A model generated the notes under the pieces. It did not search any database. It had not been told where the DNA came from and worked only from the letters and a program-made list of their open reading frames with translations. Below, piece after piece: positions 50,878-59,736 of a DNA stretch of 64,000 nucleotides. Every line of letters begins with the position of its first letter. Position 1 is the first letter of the stretch. The position numbers and the translations under genes are program-made. Source of the DNA: an uncultured Pseudomonadales bacterium (GTDB taxonomy: Bacteria; Pseudomonadota; Gammaproteobacteria; Pseudomonadales; Azotimanducaceae); NCBI GenBank assembly GCA_958296295.1, contig OY282460.1, positions 248,001 to 312,000 of the forward strand. Reading direction: 5' to 3'.

Positions 50878-53310
50878 ATGAAACGGACGGCGCGAGTGGT
50901 GGTTGTCGGCGGCGGCGTCGTTGGCGTCTCCACCCTCTACCACTTGGCGAAGAAGGGCTGGACGGACGCGCTGCTGCTCGAACGCAAGGAGCTCACGTCC
51001 GGCTCCACTTGGCACGCCGCGGGGCTGCTGCCGCTGTTCAACATGGTCTACTCGGTGGGGCAGCTGCACCAGTACTCGGTGAACCTCTACGGCACCTTGG
51101 AAGCCGAGACGGGACAAGACACCGGGCTGCGCACCGTCGGCAATATCCGCCTCGCCATGACGCCGGACCGCATGGACGAATACCGGCAGTACGCCGGCCT
51201 CGCGCGCACCATTGGCGTGAATGTGGAGTTCTTGACGCCGCAGCAAGTGCTGGAGATCTGGCCGCTCGCCGTCGCCGACGGCCTGCTGGGCGCCATTCGC
51301 CATCCCGACGACGGCTACATTCAGCCCGCCGACCTCACCCAAGCGCTGGCCCGGGGGGCGCGCGACCGCGGCGCCGTGATCGAACGCCAAACCCGCGTCA
51401 CCGCCATTGAACGGACTGCCGGCGGCGAGTGGCGGATTCGCACGGACAAGGGCGAGGTGCTGTGTGAGCACGTGGTCACAGCGACAGGCAATTTCGCCCG
51501 CGCCACCGGCGCGATGGTGGGCTTGGACCTTCCGGTGATGTCCGTGCAGCACCAGTACATCGTCACCGAGCCGCACGCCGACATCCAAGCGCGCCACGCG
51601 CGCGGGTTGCCGGAGATGGGCGTGCTGCGCGAATCAGACGGCTCTTGGTACATGCGCGAAGAAGCCGGCGGCCTGTTGCTGGGCCCTTACGAGCAGGGCG
51701 CTCCAGCGTGCTATGTGGATGGCCCGCACCAAGACAGCGAATACGAGCTGTTCGATGCGGATCTGGATCGCTTGGCGCCGCACATCGAATCCGCCATGCG
51801 CCGCGTGCCGGCGTTCGCGGAACTCGGCGTCAAGCGCGTCTTTTGCGGCGCCATCCCTTTCACGCCGGACGGCAGCCCTCTCGTTGGCCCGGCTTGGGGC
51901 TTGCCGAACTTCTGGTTGAACGAAGGCCACAGCTTTGGCATCACGGCCGGCGGCGGTGCCGGCTGGCAACTGGCCGAGTGGATCGTCGAGGGCGAACCCA
52001 CCATCGACATGCTGGGCGTGGACCCGCGCCGCTTGGGCCCCTACGCCACCGGCGCGTATCTCAAGGCCAAAAACGAGGAGGCCTACGCCAATGTGTTCAC
52101 CGTTCACTACCCGGACGAGGAACGTCCGGCCGGGCGGCCCTCGCGCACGGCGCCCTGCTATGGGCGCCTGAAGTCCCTCGGCGCCGTGTTCGGCCAGAAG
52201 TTCGGCTGGGAGCGCCCGAACTGGTTCGCGCCGCCGGGTGCGGCGCGCGAAGATCACTGGTCTTTCCGCCGCTCGCGCTGGTTCCTGCCGGTGGGCGAAG
52301 AGTGTCGGAACGTGCGCGACAACGTGGGCTTGCTCGACATGACCCCGTTCGCCAAGGCGCGGGTTGGCGGGCCCGGCGCCGCGGCGTTCCTAGACCGCCT
52401 GGTGGCCAATCGGCTGCCGAGCGTCGGTCGTGTGGGCCTGTGCCACGCCCTCAACACCCGCGGCGGCGTTCAATCGGAGTTCACCATCCACCGTGAAGGC
52501 GCCGAGCGCTTTTATCTGGTCTCCGCCGGCGCCTTGCAGCGCTTGGATCACGACTGGCTGCGCCGCCATATGCCCACCGACGGCTCGGTGCGCTTCGAGG
52601 ATCTGACCACCGCAATGGGCGTGCTGGTGTTGGCGGGGCCGAAGTCGCGCGCGCTGCTTGAACGCGTGTGCGACGCGCCGTTCGCCAACGCGGCCTTTCC
52701 TTGGCTCACGGGCCGCGACGCCGCGGTTGGCCTGGCCCCGGCAAAGCTCCTGCGGGTGAACTTCGTTGGCGAGCTGGGCTTCGAGATACACCACGGCATC
52801 GAGTACCAGAACACCATCTTCGACGCCCTGATGGAGGCCGGCAGGGATCTGGATCTCGCGCCTTTCGGCATTCGGGCAATGGATTCGCTTCGCATCGAGA
52901 AGTCCTACCGCGTGATGGGCGCGGAGCTGTCCATCGAATACGCGGCGCTGGAATCCGGCCTCGGGCGTTTTGTGCGCCTCGACAAGTGCGACTTCATCGG
53001 CCGCAACGCGTTGCTGGCCTCGCAACAGCGCGGCTTCGCCAACGCTTTCGTGACTCTTGAAGTGGACGGCCCGGCGGACGCCGACCCGCTGGGCAACAAT
53101 CCGCTCTATGTGGGCACCCGGATGGTGGGCCGGGCCACCAGCGGCAACCACGGTTTTCGCGTGGCGAAGTCCTTGGCGCTGGCCATGGTGCAACCGCAGT
53201 TCGCGGGGGAAGGTACGGTGCTCGACATCGACGTGCTTGGCAGGCGCTGTCCGGCCCGGGTGGTGGCGGAAAGCCCTTGGGACCCGACCAACGCCAGACT
53301 GCGGGCCTAG
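50878..53310 (+). CDS. FAD-dependent oxidoreductase-GcvT fusion, dimethylglycine/sarcosine dehydrogenase-like
   Basis: The 810-residue protein has an N-terminal FAD domain with VVGGGVVGVSTLYHLAKKG (GGGVVG at 11-16) and SGSTWHAAGL. H46 corresponds to the histidine that carries FAD covalently in DMGDH. A middle FAO_M-type domain and a C-terminal GcvT domain follow (ARVGGPGAAAFLDRLVANR, VNFVGELGFEIHH, RIEKSYRVMGAEL). Homologues oxidatively demethylate dimethylglycine or sarcosine and pass the one-carbon unit to tetrahydrofolate. The ATG at 50878 is chosen over a GTG seven codons earlier because it sits at the FAD fold. Confidence 0.88.
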   Translation: MKRTARVVVVGGGVVGVSTLYHLAKKGWTDALLLERKELTSGSTWHAAGLLPLFNMVYSVGQLHQYSVNLYGTLEAETGQDTGLRTVGNIRLAMTPDRMDEYRQYAGLARTIGVNVEFLTPQQVLEIWPLAVADGLLGAIRHPDDGYIQPADLTQALARGARDRGAVIERQTRVTAIERTAGGEWRIRTDKGEVLCEHVVTATGNFARATGAMVGLDLPVMSVQHQYIVTEPHADIQARHARGLPEMGVLRESDGSWYMREEAGGLLLGPYEQGAPACYVDGPHQDSEYELFDADLDRLAPHIESAMRRVPAFAELGVKRVFCGAIPFTPDGSPLVGPAWGLPNFWLNEGHSFGITAGGGAGWQLAEWIVEGEPTIDMLGVDPRRLGPYATGAYLKAKNEEAYANVFTVHYPDEERPAGRPSRTAPCYGRLKSLGAVFGQKFGWERPNWFAPPGAAREDHWSFRRSRWFLPVGEECRNVRDNVGLLDMTPFAKARVGGPGAAAFLDRLVANRLPSVGRVGLCHALNTRGGVQSEFTIHREGAERFYLVSAGALQRLDHDWLRRHMPTDGSVRFEDLTTAMGVLVLAGPKSRALLERVCDAPFANAAFPWLTGRDAAVGLAPAKLLRVNFVGELGFEIHHGIEYQNTIFDALMEAGRDLDLAPFGIRAMDSLRIEKSYRVMGAELSIEYAALESGLGRFVRLDKCDFIGRNALLASQQRGFANAFVTLEVDGPADADPLGNNPLYVGTRMVGRATSGNHGFRVAKSLALAMVQPQFAGEGTVLDIDVLGRRCPARVVAESPWDPTNARLRA

Positions 53311-53336
53311 AAGGGCGCATTCGGCGGCTCTCGCCG

Positions 53337-54221
53337 CTACGGCAGACGGACGTGGCCGCCGCTGCGCGACGCGACTCGGCCGTCAGTCTCCAACTCCGCC
53401 AAGCGCTGGAGCACATCGGCCAGCGGCAGGCCCGTAGCGCCCAAGATGGCCTCCAATGGAGTGCTGGTGGCTCGCACTTCCGCGAGCACGGGATCGTCCA
53501 CAGTCGGCAGGGCCGCCGCTTCCACCGGTTCCAGCCCCAAGCCCAGCACTTCCAGCACTTGCTCTGCGCATTCCACCAGCGCCGCGCCTTCGCGGATGAG
53601 CCGGTGGCAGCCGCGGGAGAGGGGGACTGGAGACCAGTGAAGGCACGGCCATCACGTCGCGCCCCTGCTCCAGCGCCATGCGGGCGGTGATGAGAGAGCC
53701 GCTCCGATCCGACGCTTCCACGATGACCACGCCCAAGCACAGGCCGCTGACGATGCGGTTGCGGGCGGGGAAGTGGTGTTTGCGCGGCGGCTCGTCCGGC
53801 CGGTGCTCGATGACCAACGCGCCGCCGGCGCTCGCTATTTCGCCCGCCAGCCCTTGGAGCGCACGAGGTAGATCTGGCCCAAGCCGCCGCCGAGAACGGC
53901 CACGGTGGCACCGCTTCCCGCGGCCAGTGCGCCGCGATGCGCGGCGGCGGCGATGCCGTAGGCGAGGCCGCTGACCACATTGACGCCATACGCCGCCAAG
54001 TCCCGCGCCAACGCGAATGCGATTTCCGCGCCTTGGCGGGTGCAGCGGCGACTGCCAACGATCGCGACCGCGCGGTTGGAGAGCGTCGCGGGGTCGCAGC
54101 GGCAGAACAGGTGCGTGGGCGGATCCGGAATTGCGGCCAGCGGCGTCGGCAGGCTCGCCCCGGCAACCACGAAATCCGGTTGTTTGTTGGCCAGCGGGTT
54201 CACCCTCAACTTCGCCGGCAA
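53337..54221 (-). pseudogene. dprA: DNA-processing protein DprA, frameshifted and N-terminally short
   Basis: DprA loads RecA on incoming single-stranded DNA during natural transformation. The Rossmann part is readable from 54221 (IPDPPTHLFCRCDP, AIVGSRRCTRQGAEIA, VSGLAYGIAAAAHRGALAAG, VAVLGGGLGQIY). A second frame continues with LAGEIASAGGALVIEH and HHFPARNRIVSGL...RSGSLITARMALEQGRDVMAVPS. A third carries SRGCHRLIREGAALVECAEQ and the winged-helix tail to 53337. The breaks are a missing base near 53849-53853 and an extra base in the GGGGG run at 53621-53625. The SAM-like N-terminal domain is also not found. Confidence 0.8.
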
Positions 54222-54556
54222 CCGGTAAGGCGGTTGTCGAGATCGGGAGGCGGCAAAGGCGAAGGGCGGCAGCGTCTACTTCGCTCCCCACTCCAGCGAA
54301 TCGGGAGGCCGGCACCGGCGCGGTGTCTGCCTCCTGCTCCCGCCTTGGAAGAGGCCTCCACCGGTGCCGCCGGTCCTCCGCGCACCTGCCAGCTTCGTTG
54401 TGATAGCGTGCAGCCTGCAAGCCGGGGTGCGCTCAAGTACAGCAACCGAGACCGGCCGGCGGGTTCGCTTCTGGCTTCGGCGAACGGGCGGCACCCATCC
54501 GCCTTCGTGGTCGGTTTCCGATGGCTCGGCCAGACAGTCCGCAAGAGGAGTCGTCT
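54222..54556. other. Intergenic stretch without a recognisable gene
   Basis: These 335 bases between the dprA pseudogene and the FkbM gene contain no protein with recognisable features in any frame. They may hold the decayed 5' end of dprA and the promoter of the FkbM gene. The last 13 bases include AGAGGAG, the ribosome-binding site for the GTG at 54557. A GC-rich, partly self-complementary stretch lies near 54309-54386. Confidence 0.5.
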
Positions 54557-55519
54557 GTGCAGACGCGATACGCCTTGATCGCCGCCGCGGTCGCCATGCT
54601 TTCCGGCTGTTCGGCGCCGCCCGCCCCGCCCCCAGGCGTGGACACCTCGCCGCTGTTGCTCATGGACGCGGAAGAAACAGAGGCCTACGTCGCCTCCTTT
54701 CCGGTCGACGACTACGACATTCACCGAACGCCCTCCGCCTGCGGCGCCGTGCCGGCGTTCGTCGCCTGCATGCGCCAGCGGCTGACGCAGCCGTACATCG
54801 GCAACTTCCTCGTCGAAAGGGAAGGCTTCATTGGTCTCATCAAGACCTACCACCGCGACGGACGCATTTGGGAACCCCATGTTGTGGAGAAGATCGAGGA
54901 GCACATCGAGCCGGGCACGGTGGCGCTGGACGTGGGCGCGTACGTTGGCACCCACGCCCTGCTGATGGCGCGGCTGGTCGGCGCGGCCGGGCGCGTGTAC
55001 GCCTTCGAGCCACAGCGCCAGAGCTATGCGGAACTACGCCACAACATCGTGCTCAACGGCATCGAGAACGTCGCTGCGTTGAGGTATGCCGTTGGGGACC
55101 GCAACGCGATCGTCGAGATGGAGGCAAGCCCCAATTCGCACGGCGGCCGCAAGGTCGGGCGCGACGGCGAGCCAGCCGAGTTGCGCACCCTGGACAGTTT
55201 TGGTTTCGAGCATGTCTCGCTGGTGAAGATAGACGTGGAAGGCCACGAACGACAGGTCTTGGCCGGCATGGCGAATCTCATGGCCTGGAGCCGGCCGGCG
55301 ATCGTTATCGAGATTCTGGGCGGTCGCTACTACCCGGGCGTCCCCCCGGAGGACTACGGAGGCGACATCCACCGAACGGCCACCGAAGCCGAGGTGGAGG
55401 ACATTCACGCCATTTGGGCGTTGATCGAGGCCCACGGCTACACAGTGTCGCCAATAGCCGGCCACAACTACTTGGCGTTGCCGCAACATTCCAGATCGCG
55501 CGGCGCGAGCACCAGCTGA
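54557..55519 (+). CDS. FkbM-family methyltransferase with an apparent lipoprotein signal
   Basis: SAM-dependent methyltransferase fold of 320 residues from the GTG at 54557, which has AGAGGAG six bases upstream. The SAM-binding motif is ALDVGAYVGTHALLMARLVG, followed by YAFEPQRQSY, and the FkbM signature VKIDVEGHERQVLAGM is present. The N-terminus Y-A-L-I-A-A-A-V-A-M-L-S-G-C-S looks like a lipoprotein signal with C18 as lipid-anchor candidate. A periplasmic methyltransferase would lack SAM, so either the signal is not used or the fold has another role. Targets of the family are usually sugar or small-molecule hydroxyl groups. Confidence 0.78.
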   Translation: MQTRYALIAAAVAMLSGCSAPPAPPPGVDTSPLLLMDAEETEAYVASFPVDDYDIHRTPSACGAVPAFVACMRQRLTQPYIGNFLVEREGFIGLIKTYHRDGRIWEPHVVEKIEEHIEPGTVALDVGAYVGTHALLMARLVGAAGRVYAFEPQRQSYAELRHNIVLNGIENVAALRYAVGDRNAIVEMEASPNSHGGRKVGRDGEPAELRTLDSFGFEHVSLVKIDVEGHERQVLAGMANLMAWSRPAIVIEILGGRYYPGVPPEDYGGDIHRTATEAEVEDIHAIWALIEAHGYTVSPIAGHNYLALPQHSRSRGASTS

Positions 55520-55777
55520 CGGGCGCGGGCCACCGGCTTCCTTGGTTGGCCACGGGCGTTCAAACCAGCCGCGGCGGGCAGGCGGCATGAGCCCGGCGAA
55601 GCCGCCTCGTGCCACCGGAAGGGTCCCGGGCCTTCGGCAAGGGGACATTCCGCTTTGCGTTGACAGGACCAGTTCGGGGCGTTTGACACCCCTGCTGTAG
55701 TGGCCGACCCTCACAACCGCTCGTGTTGTATGCTGCGGCGAGCGGAGCAGCTTGGCAACGCTCCGCACGGAGGCGAC

Positions 55778-56122
55778 ATGTCCCTTGGGAAAACGCTGCT
55801 GGGTGCCTGCTGGCTGCCGGTTTGCCTCGCCGGGGTGTTCGCGGCCGGCGATTTCGACTTCGGCCCCGCAAGCCGGCCGCCTTGGATGGCGGTTGCGGGT
55901 CTCGGCCTGCTCATGTGGCTGTTCGGCCTGCCGCTTGCGTTGTCCGTGCGCGTGCTGCGGCGCCATTCGGCGGCTCTGGCTTGGAGCGTTGCCGTTACCG
56001 GCATGCCGTTGTCCGTGTGGCTGTTCTTCCTAAGCGTTCCCTTGCCGAGTTTCCTCAACGCAACCGTGCCGGGCCTGCTGGCTTTGCTGCTTGCCGGCTG
56101 GGTCGCGCTTGTCGATCGCTAG
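55778..56122 (+). CDS. Small hypothetical membrane protein
   Basis: I do not recognise the family. The 114-residue product starts at an ATG after ACGGAGG and has four hydrophobic stretches (LLGACWLPVCLAGVFAA, MAVAGLGLLMWLFGLPLAL, ALAWSVAVTGMPLSVWLFFL, VPGLLALLLAGWVAL). Three or four transmembrane helices are likely. Its stop TAG overlaps that of prmB on the other strand within a CTAG palindrome. Nothing around it suggests a role. Confidence 0.6.
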   Translation: MSLGKTLLGACWLPVCLAGVFAAGDFDFGPASRPPWMAVAGLGLLMWLFGLPLALSVRVLRRHSAALAWSVAVTGMPLSVWLFFLSVPLPSFLNATVPGLLALLLAGWVALVDR

Positions 56123-57000
56123 CGGGCCACGCCGCAACTGTCGGCCTTGGGCATGCGCCTTCGCAGTGCGTTTGTCGTCACGAACACGCCGTAGCCGCCG
56201 TCGGCCTGCGGTTCGGCGTTGGCCAAGTCCAGCCAGATGGCTCGCAGTTCGGGGAATGCGCGGTCGAAGGCCTGTCCGATGTTGCCGGCCTCACCCACCA
56301 GAACGCCGGCCGCCGTCAAGCGCGCGTCTAGCTGGGGCACGATTCGCCGCCAGACAGCGAGGCCATCCGCGCCGCCGTCCAATCCGAACCGGGGCTCGTG
56401 GTGGAACTCGGCGGGCGCGGCGTCCAACTCCGCGGTGGGAACATACGGGGGGTTGCACAAGATGAGGTCGTAGCGGGTGCCGGCGAGGGCGGCGAACAAG
56501 TCGGAGCGCATCACCCGCACGCGCCTTGCCACCGCTTCGCCGAGCCGCGCGGTGTTGGCGCGGGCGAGCGCGAGCGCGGCCGCATCCACCTCGGCAAGAT
56601 CGATCATCGCCTGCGGAAACGTCCGCGCCGCGGCCAAGCCGAGGGCCCCGCCACCGCAGCACAAGTCCAGCACGCGGCGCGGCGTTTGGGCAAGCCAAGG
56701 GCGCACGCCGGTGGCGAGCACCTCGGCGATGGGCGAGCGCGGAATGACGACGCCGGGACGAGCGGCGAGGCGCATGCCCGCGAACCGGGCGGAGCCAGTG
56801 AGGTAGGGCAGTGGCACGCGCTGCTCGATTCGGCGGCAGAGCAGCGCTTCCAGCTCGGCCGCGTCGCCAGCGTGGGCGACCAAGCGGAACGCCTCGTCCC
56901 GGGGGTTGTCGGTGCCGTGGCCGAAGGCCACGTTGGCGTGGAGCAGGCGCGCCGCCGCCTTTTCCACCGCCGCGGCCCGCCAGTCGTCTGCGCCGGCCAT
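56119..57000 (-). CDS. prmB: 50S ribosomal protein L3 glutamine methyltransferase PrmB
   Basis: Methylates a glutamine of ribosomal protein L3. The 293-residue protein begins MAGADDWRAAAVEKAAARLL and has the PrmB-specific FGHGTDNPRDEAFRLV and VPLPYLTGSARFAG, then VLDLCCGGGALGLAAA and the catalytic LILCNPPYVPT. The combination F-G-H-G-T-D-N-P separates PrmB from PrmC. The frame is open further upstream, but only the ATG at 57000 begins the conserved region. Confidence 0.9.
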   Translation of the reverse strand: MAGADDWRAAAVEKAAARLLHANVAFGHGTDNPRDEAFRLVAHAGDAAELEALLCRRIEQRVPLPYLTGSARFAGMRLAARPGVVIPRSPIAEVLATGVRPWLAQTPRRVLDLCCGGGALGLAAARTFPQAMIDLAEVDAAALALARANTARLGEAVARRVRVMRSDLFAALAGTRYDLILCNPPYVPTAELDAAPAEFHHEPRFGLDGGADGLAVWRRIVPQLDARLTAAGVLVGEAGNIGQAFDRAFPELRAIWLDLANAEPQADGGYGVFVTTNALRRRMPKADSCGVAR

Positions 57001-57028
57001 AGGGCGGCTGTCGCCGAGTTGCTCGGCG

Positions 57029-58003
57029 TCAGGGAGCGGGCTCCGGCGCGACCAGCTCCAGCCGGCGGCTTGGCGCGACGCGCCTTGGGAGGAAAGGCCC
57101 GGCGCCAAAGCCCTTGGCGTCCACTCCCGCGGCACGCAACCGCGCCGCGCCTTGCTCGGCGCACGCTTGGGAGCGCTCTTGGGCCACGGAGACATCGCCA
57201 TCCACATGGCAGACGACGTACACCTGCCGCGGCATTGTCCGCAACGCGGTGGCCGCCGCGTCGAGCGCGTCAAGCGCGGTGTCGCTTAACCGGCCGGAGT
57301 CATCTGGCGCGGCGTTCGCCAGCACCACATAGCCTTGGCGGCGCAACGTTTCGAGCACCACCCTGGCAGCGGAGGAGATAACCGGGGCCGCTGCTGGCGG
57401 GGCCGCTGCTGGCGGTTCACGAGCGCGCGGATCTTCCGCAACGAGGGCGCCGATGCCCTCTCCCCCGGCGACTTCGACATGCGCGTAAACCCGCCGATTG
57501 CCCTTTTGCACGACGTACACCGCCACCAAGGCGTTCGGCGTCGCGGCGGCGAGATAGAACTGCGCCGCGTCCGGCGCGACCAGCTCTTTAACGCCAAAGA
57601 CATCGTTTGCCCACGCCGTGTTGCGCCCGCAATCGCGCCCTTGGCAGCTGAAGATCAAACGGAAGTCGGCCGTGGCCGCCCGGTAGTGCGCCACCACGTC
57701 GGGCAGGCGCGTGCCCGGCGGCGTGCGATAGGTTGCCCGCGCGAGGTTGGCGGCAACGCGGGTGCTTCGGTCTATGCGCAGCTCGCGACGGCTGCGCTCC
57801 ACCCGACCGGTGACGAATGCGTGCGACCGCGAGAACTCCGGCGGCGAGCTGGCCACCACCACCGCTTCGGGAAACGGCGCCACGGCAATGGCGGCGTCGG
57901 CGGGCGGCGCCTGGGCGCCTGCGAACGCCGCTGGCGCCGCGGCAAGCAGCAGACCCGCCGGCAGTCGCCGATGTTGTCTCGCTAGGGCCGGTTTCGCGTT
58001 CAT
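57029..58003 (-). CDS. DUF4892 protein with an OmpA-like C-terminal domain
   Basis: The 324-residue protein has an N-terminal signal segment (RRLPAGLLLAAAPAAFA). The middle region matches the DUF4892 pattern: RDCGRNTAWANDVFGVKELVAPDAAQFYLAA and AVYVVQKGNRRVYAHVEVAGGEG. The C-terminal about 110 residues resemble an OmpA/MotB peptidoglycan-binding fold (VVLETLRRQGYVVLANAA, L-D-A-A-A, RLRAAGVDAKGFGAG). It is expected in the periplasm. The ATG overlaps the gpsA stop as ATGA, so it is co-expressed. Function unknown. Confidence 0.75.
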   Translation of the reverse strand: MNAKPALARQHRRLPAGLLLAAAPAAFAGAQAPPADAAIAVAPFPEAVVVASSPPEFSRSHAFVTGRVERSRRELRIDRSTRVAANLARATYRTPPGTRLPDVVAHYRAATADFRLIFSCQGRDCGRNTAWANDVFGVKELVAPDAAQFYLAAATPNALVAVYVVQKGNRRVYAHVEVAGGEGIGALVAEDPRAREPPAAAPPAAAPVISSAARVVLETLRRQGYVVLANAAPDDSGRLSDTALDALDAAATALRTMPRQVYVVCHVDGDVSVAQERSQACAEQGAARLRAAGVDAKGFGAGPFLPRRVAPSRRLELVAPEPAP

Positions 58004-59016
58004 GCGGGGTCCCGGGCCGGGGCTTCGAACTCCACGTCCATGCGCTGTTCCCCGGTCATGAGATCGACGACGATGCGCCGCAAGTCGTCGCCGCCGAAAA
58101 GCAGCCGGTGGAGCGCGTCGGCAAGCGGCATGTACACGCCCAGGGCCTTGCTCTTGGCCTGTACCACGCGCACGGTGTTCACACCCTCGGCGAGCTTGCC
58201 GAGGTCTTCCATCGCTTCTTCCAGGGACTTCCCGGCGGCCAGCTTCGCGCCGAGTTGGAAATTGCGCGAGAGCGGCGAGGTGCAGGTGGCGAACAGGTCG
58301 CCAACGCCGGCCAAGCCGAGAAAAGTCATCGGATTGGCGCCCAAGGCCGCGGCGAAGCGTCCCATTTCCGCCAAGCTGCGGGTGATGAGCATGGCCAGCG
58401 CGTTTTGGCCGACGCCTAGCGCGGTGGCGACGCCGCACACGATGGCGTAGATGTTCTTGAGCGCCCCGCCGAGTTCCACGCCGTACACGTCGGTGCTCCC
58501 GTATACGCGGAACGTGGGGCTGGTGAGAGCTTCCCGTACTTCTTCGCGCAGCGATTCGTGCCGGCTCGCAACCACTGTTCCCGTCTGGCGTCCGTCGGCG
58601 ATTTCTTCGGCGAGATTGGGGCCGCTGACAACGCCAATGCGGGCTTCGGGCAGAGCGTCCTCCAGAATCTGGCTCATCAGCCGAAATCCTTCCGCGATGC
58701 CCTTGGTGCCGCTTATCACCGCCGCGCCCGGCTTCACGACCGGACGCAGCTCCTTGGCCACTTCGCCGAACGACGCGCTCGGCACGGTGACGAACACGAT
58801 GTCGCTCGCGCACACCGCGTGGGCGAGATCGGCGGTGGGCTCCACGGCCGGCGCAAGCGCATGGCCGGGGAGGTAGCGGCGATTCTCGCCGTTGGCGCGG
58901 ATGTCCGCGAGCTGGCCCGCGTCGCGCATCCACAGCCCCACCGGAACGCCGCCTTCGGCGATGATGTTGGCAACGGCCGTGCCGAAATTGCCGGCGCCGA
59001 CGATGGTGGCCCGCAT
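58000..59016 (-). CDS. gpsA: Glycerol-3-phosphate dehydrogenase [NAD(P)+]
   Basis: Makes sn-glycerol 3-phosphate for phospholipids. The 338-residue protein begins MRATIVGAGNFGTAVANII with the NAD(P) motif GAGNFGTA. Other signatures are VSGPNLAEEIADG, VELGGALKNIYAIVCGVATALG and GLAGVGDLFATCTSPLSRNFQLG with the catalytic lysine in G-A-L-K-N. It heads a short minus-strand operon with the DUF4892 gene. Confidence 0.95.
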   Translation of the reverse strand: MRATIVGAGNFGTAVANIIAEGGVPVGLWMRDAGQLADIRANGENRRYLPGHALAPAVEPTADLAHAVCASDIVFVTVPSASFGEVAKELRPVVKPGAAVISGTKGIAEGFRLMSQILEDALPEARIGVVSGPNLAEEIADGRQTGTVVASRHESLREEVREALTSPTFRVYGSTDVYGVELGGALKNIYAIVCGVATALGVGQNALAMLITRSLAEMGRFAAALGANPMTFLGLAGVGDLFATCTSPLSRNFQLGAKLAAGKSLEEAMEDLGKLAEGVNTVRVVQAKSKALGVYMPLADALHRLLFGGDDLRRIVVDLMTGEQRMDVEFEAPARDPA

Positions 59017-59109
59017 CGGTTCGCGTCTACTTGGCCGTGCCGTCGGAGAGGGTGAGGGGCCGTTGCCGTGCGGGCGATCGCGGCGATCTGGCGGTCGCCG
59101 AGCAAGCCG

Positions 59110-59562
59110 CTAGAGGCGCACGAACTTGGCCTGCCACCGCCATTGTGGCGCGTCGGACAAGCGGGCAGGCCTATCATCTTCTTCGCCGACGGGTTCGCTG
59201 ACAACGCCGACCGCCCTGCGGTGGTCGAGCAGCGTGCGCGTCGTCTTCGTGAGCTTGTACGTTGCGCGGGCGCGGTGGGCCGGCAACGCGCCCAGGCGCT
59301 CGTTCACATTCGGCGCCGCCAGCCAGAGCGCGTAGCGCTCGCCGTCCGGTGGCGATGCGGCGGCACCGGCGCGGACTTCCACCACGCCATTGCGAAGGTC
59401 CGCGTTCACCACCCAAAGCGGCGCGTCCGCATCGCCGATGATCGCCACATAGTCCGGCGCGTGGCCCTCTACGGGGAACTCGGCGTTGGCCACAAAGGTG
59501 AACAGCGCCGCGGCCGTTGCCGTCACCGCCCAACCTTGCCAAAAGTGAATAGACCGGAACAT
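59110..59562 (-). CDS. RskA-like anti-sigma factor C-terminal domain protein
   Basis: The 150-residue product (ATG at 59562, or GTG at 59586) starts with FRSIHFWQGWAVTATAAALFTFVA, one transmembrane helix. The periplasmic part YVAIIGDADAPLWVVNADLRNGVVEVRAG and DGERYALWLAAPNVNERLGALP matches the C-terminal domain of anti-sigma-K factor RskA. The cytoplasmic zinc-finger part that would bind a sigma factor is missing, and no sigma-factor gene is next to it. It may be a truncated relic or a short relative. Confidence 0.6.
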   Translation of the reverse strand: MFRSIHFWQGWAVTATAAALFTFVANAEFPVEGHAPDYVAIIGDADAPLWVVNADLRNGVVEVRAGAAASPPDGERYALWLAAPNVNERLGALPAHRARATYKLTKTTRTLLDHRRAVGVVSEPVGEEDDRPARLSDAPQWRWQAKFVRL

Positions 59563-59736
59563 ACCGCCATTGTCGTCCAAGAGCACACCTCGCGCGAACC
59601 GTTGTTAGCTGGAAGACGCGAACATACCTTGAACCCGTGCGCTAGGGAAGTGCGCCGAAGGATCGAATCGAGCGAATCCACCCAGCTCGCCCGATTGGTT
59701 GTATGCTGACGCGCACGACAGCACGGGAGCCCACTC

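Noticed and set aside
55660..55740. Two TTGACA boxes (55660 and 55683) as promoters for the small membrane protein
   Set aside because: No acceptable -10 box lies at 16-18 bases from either.
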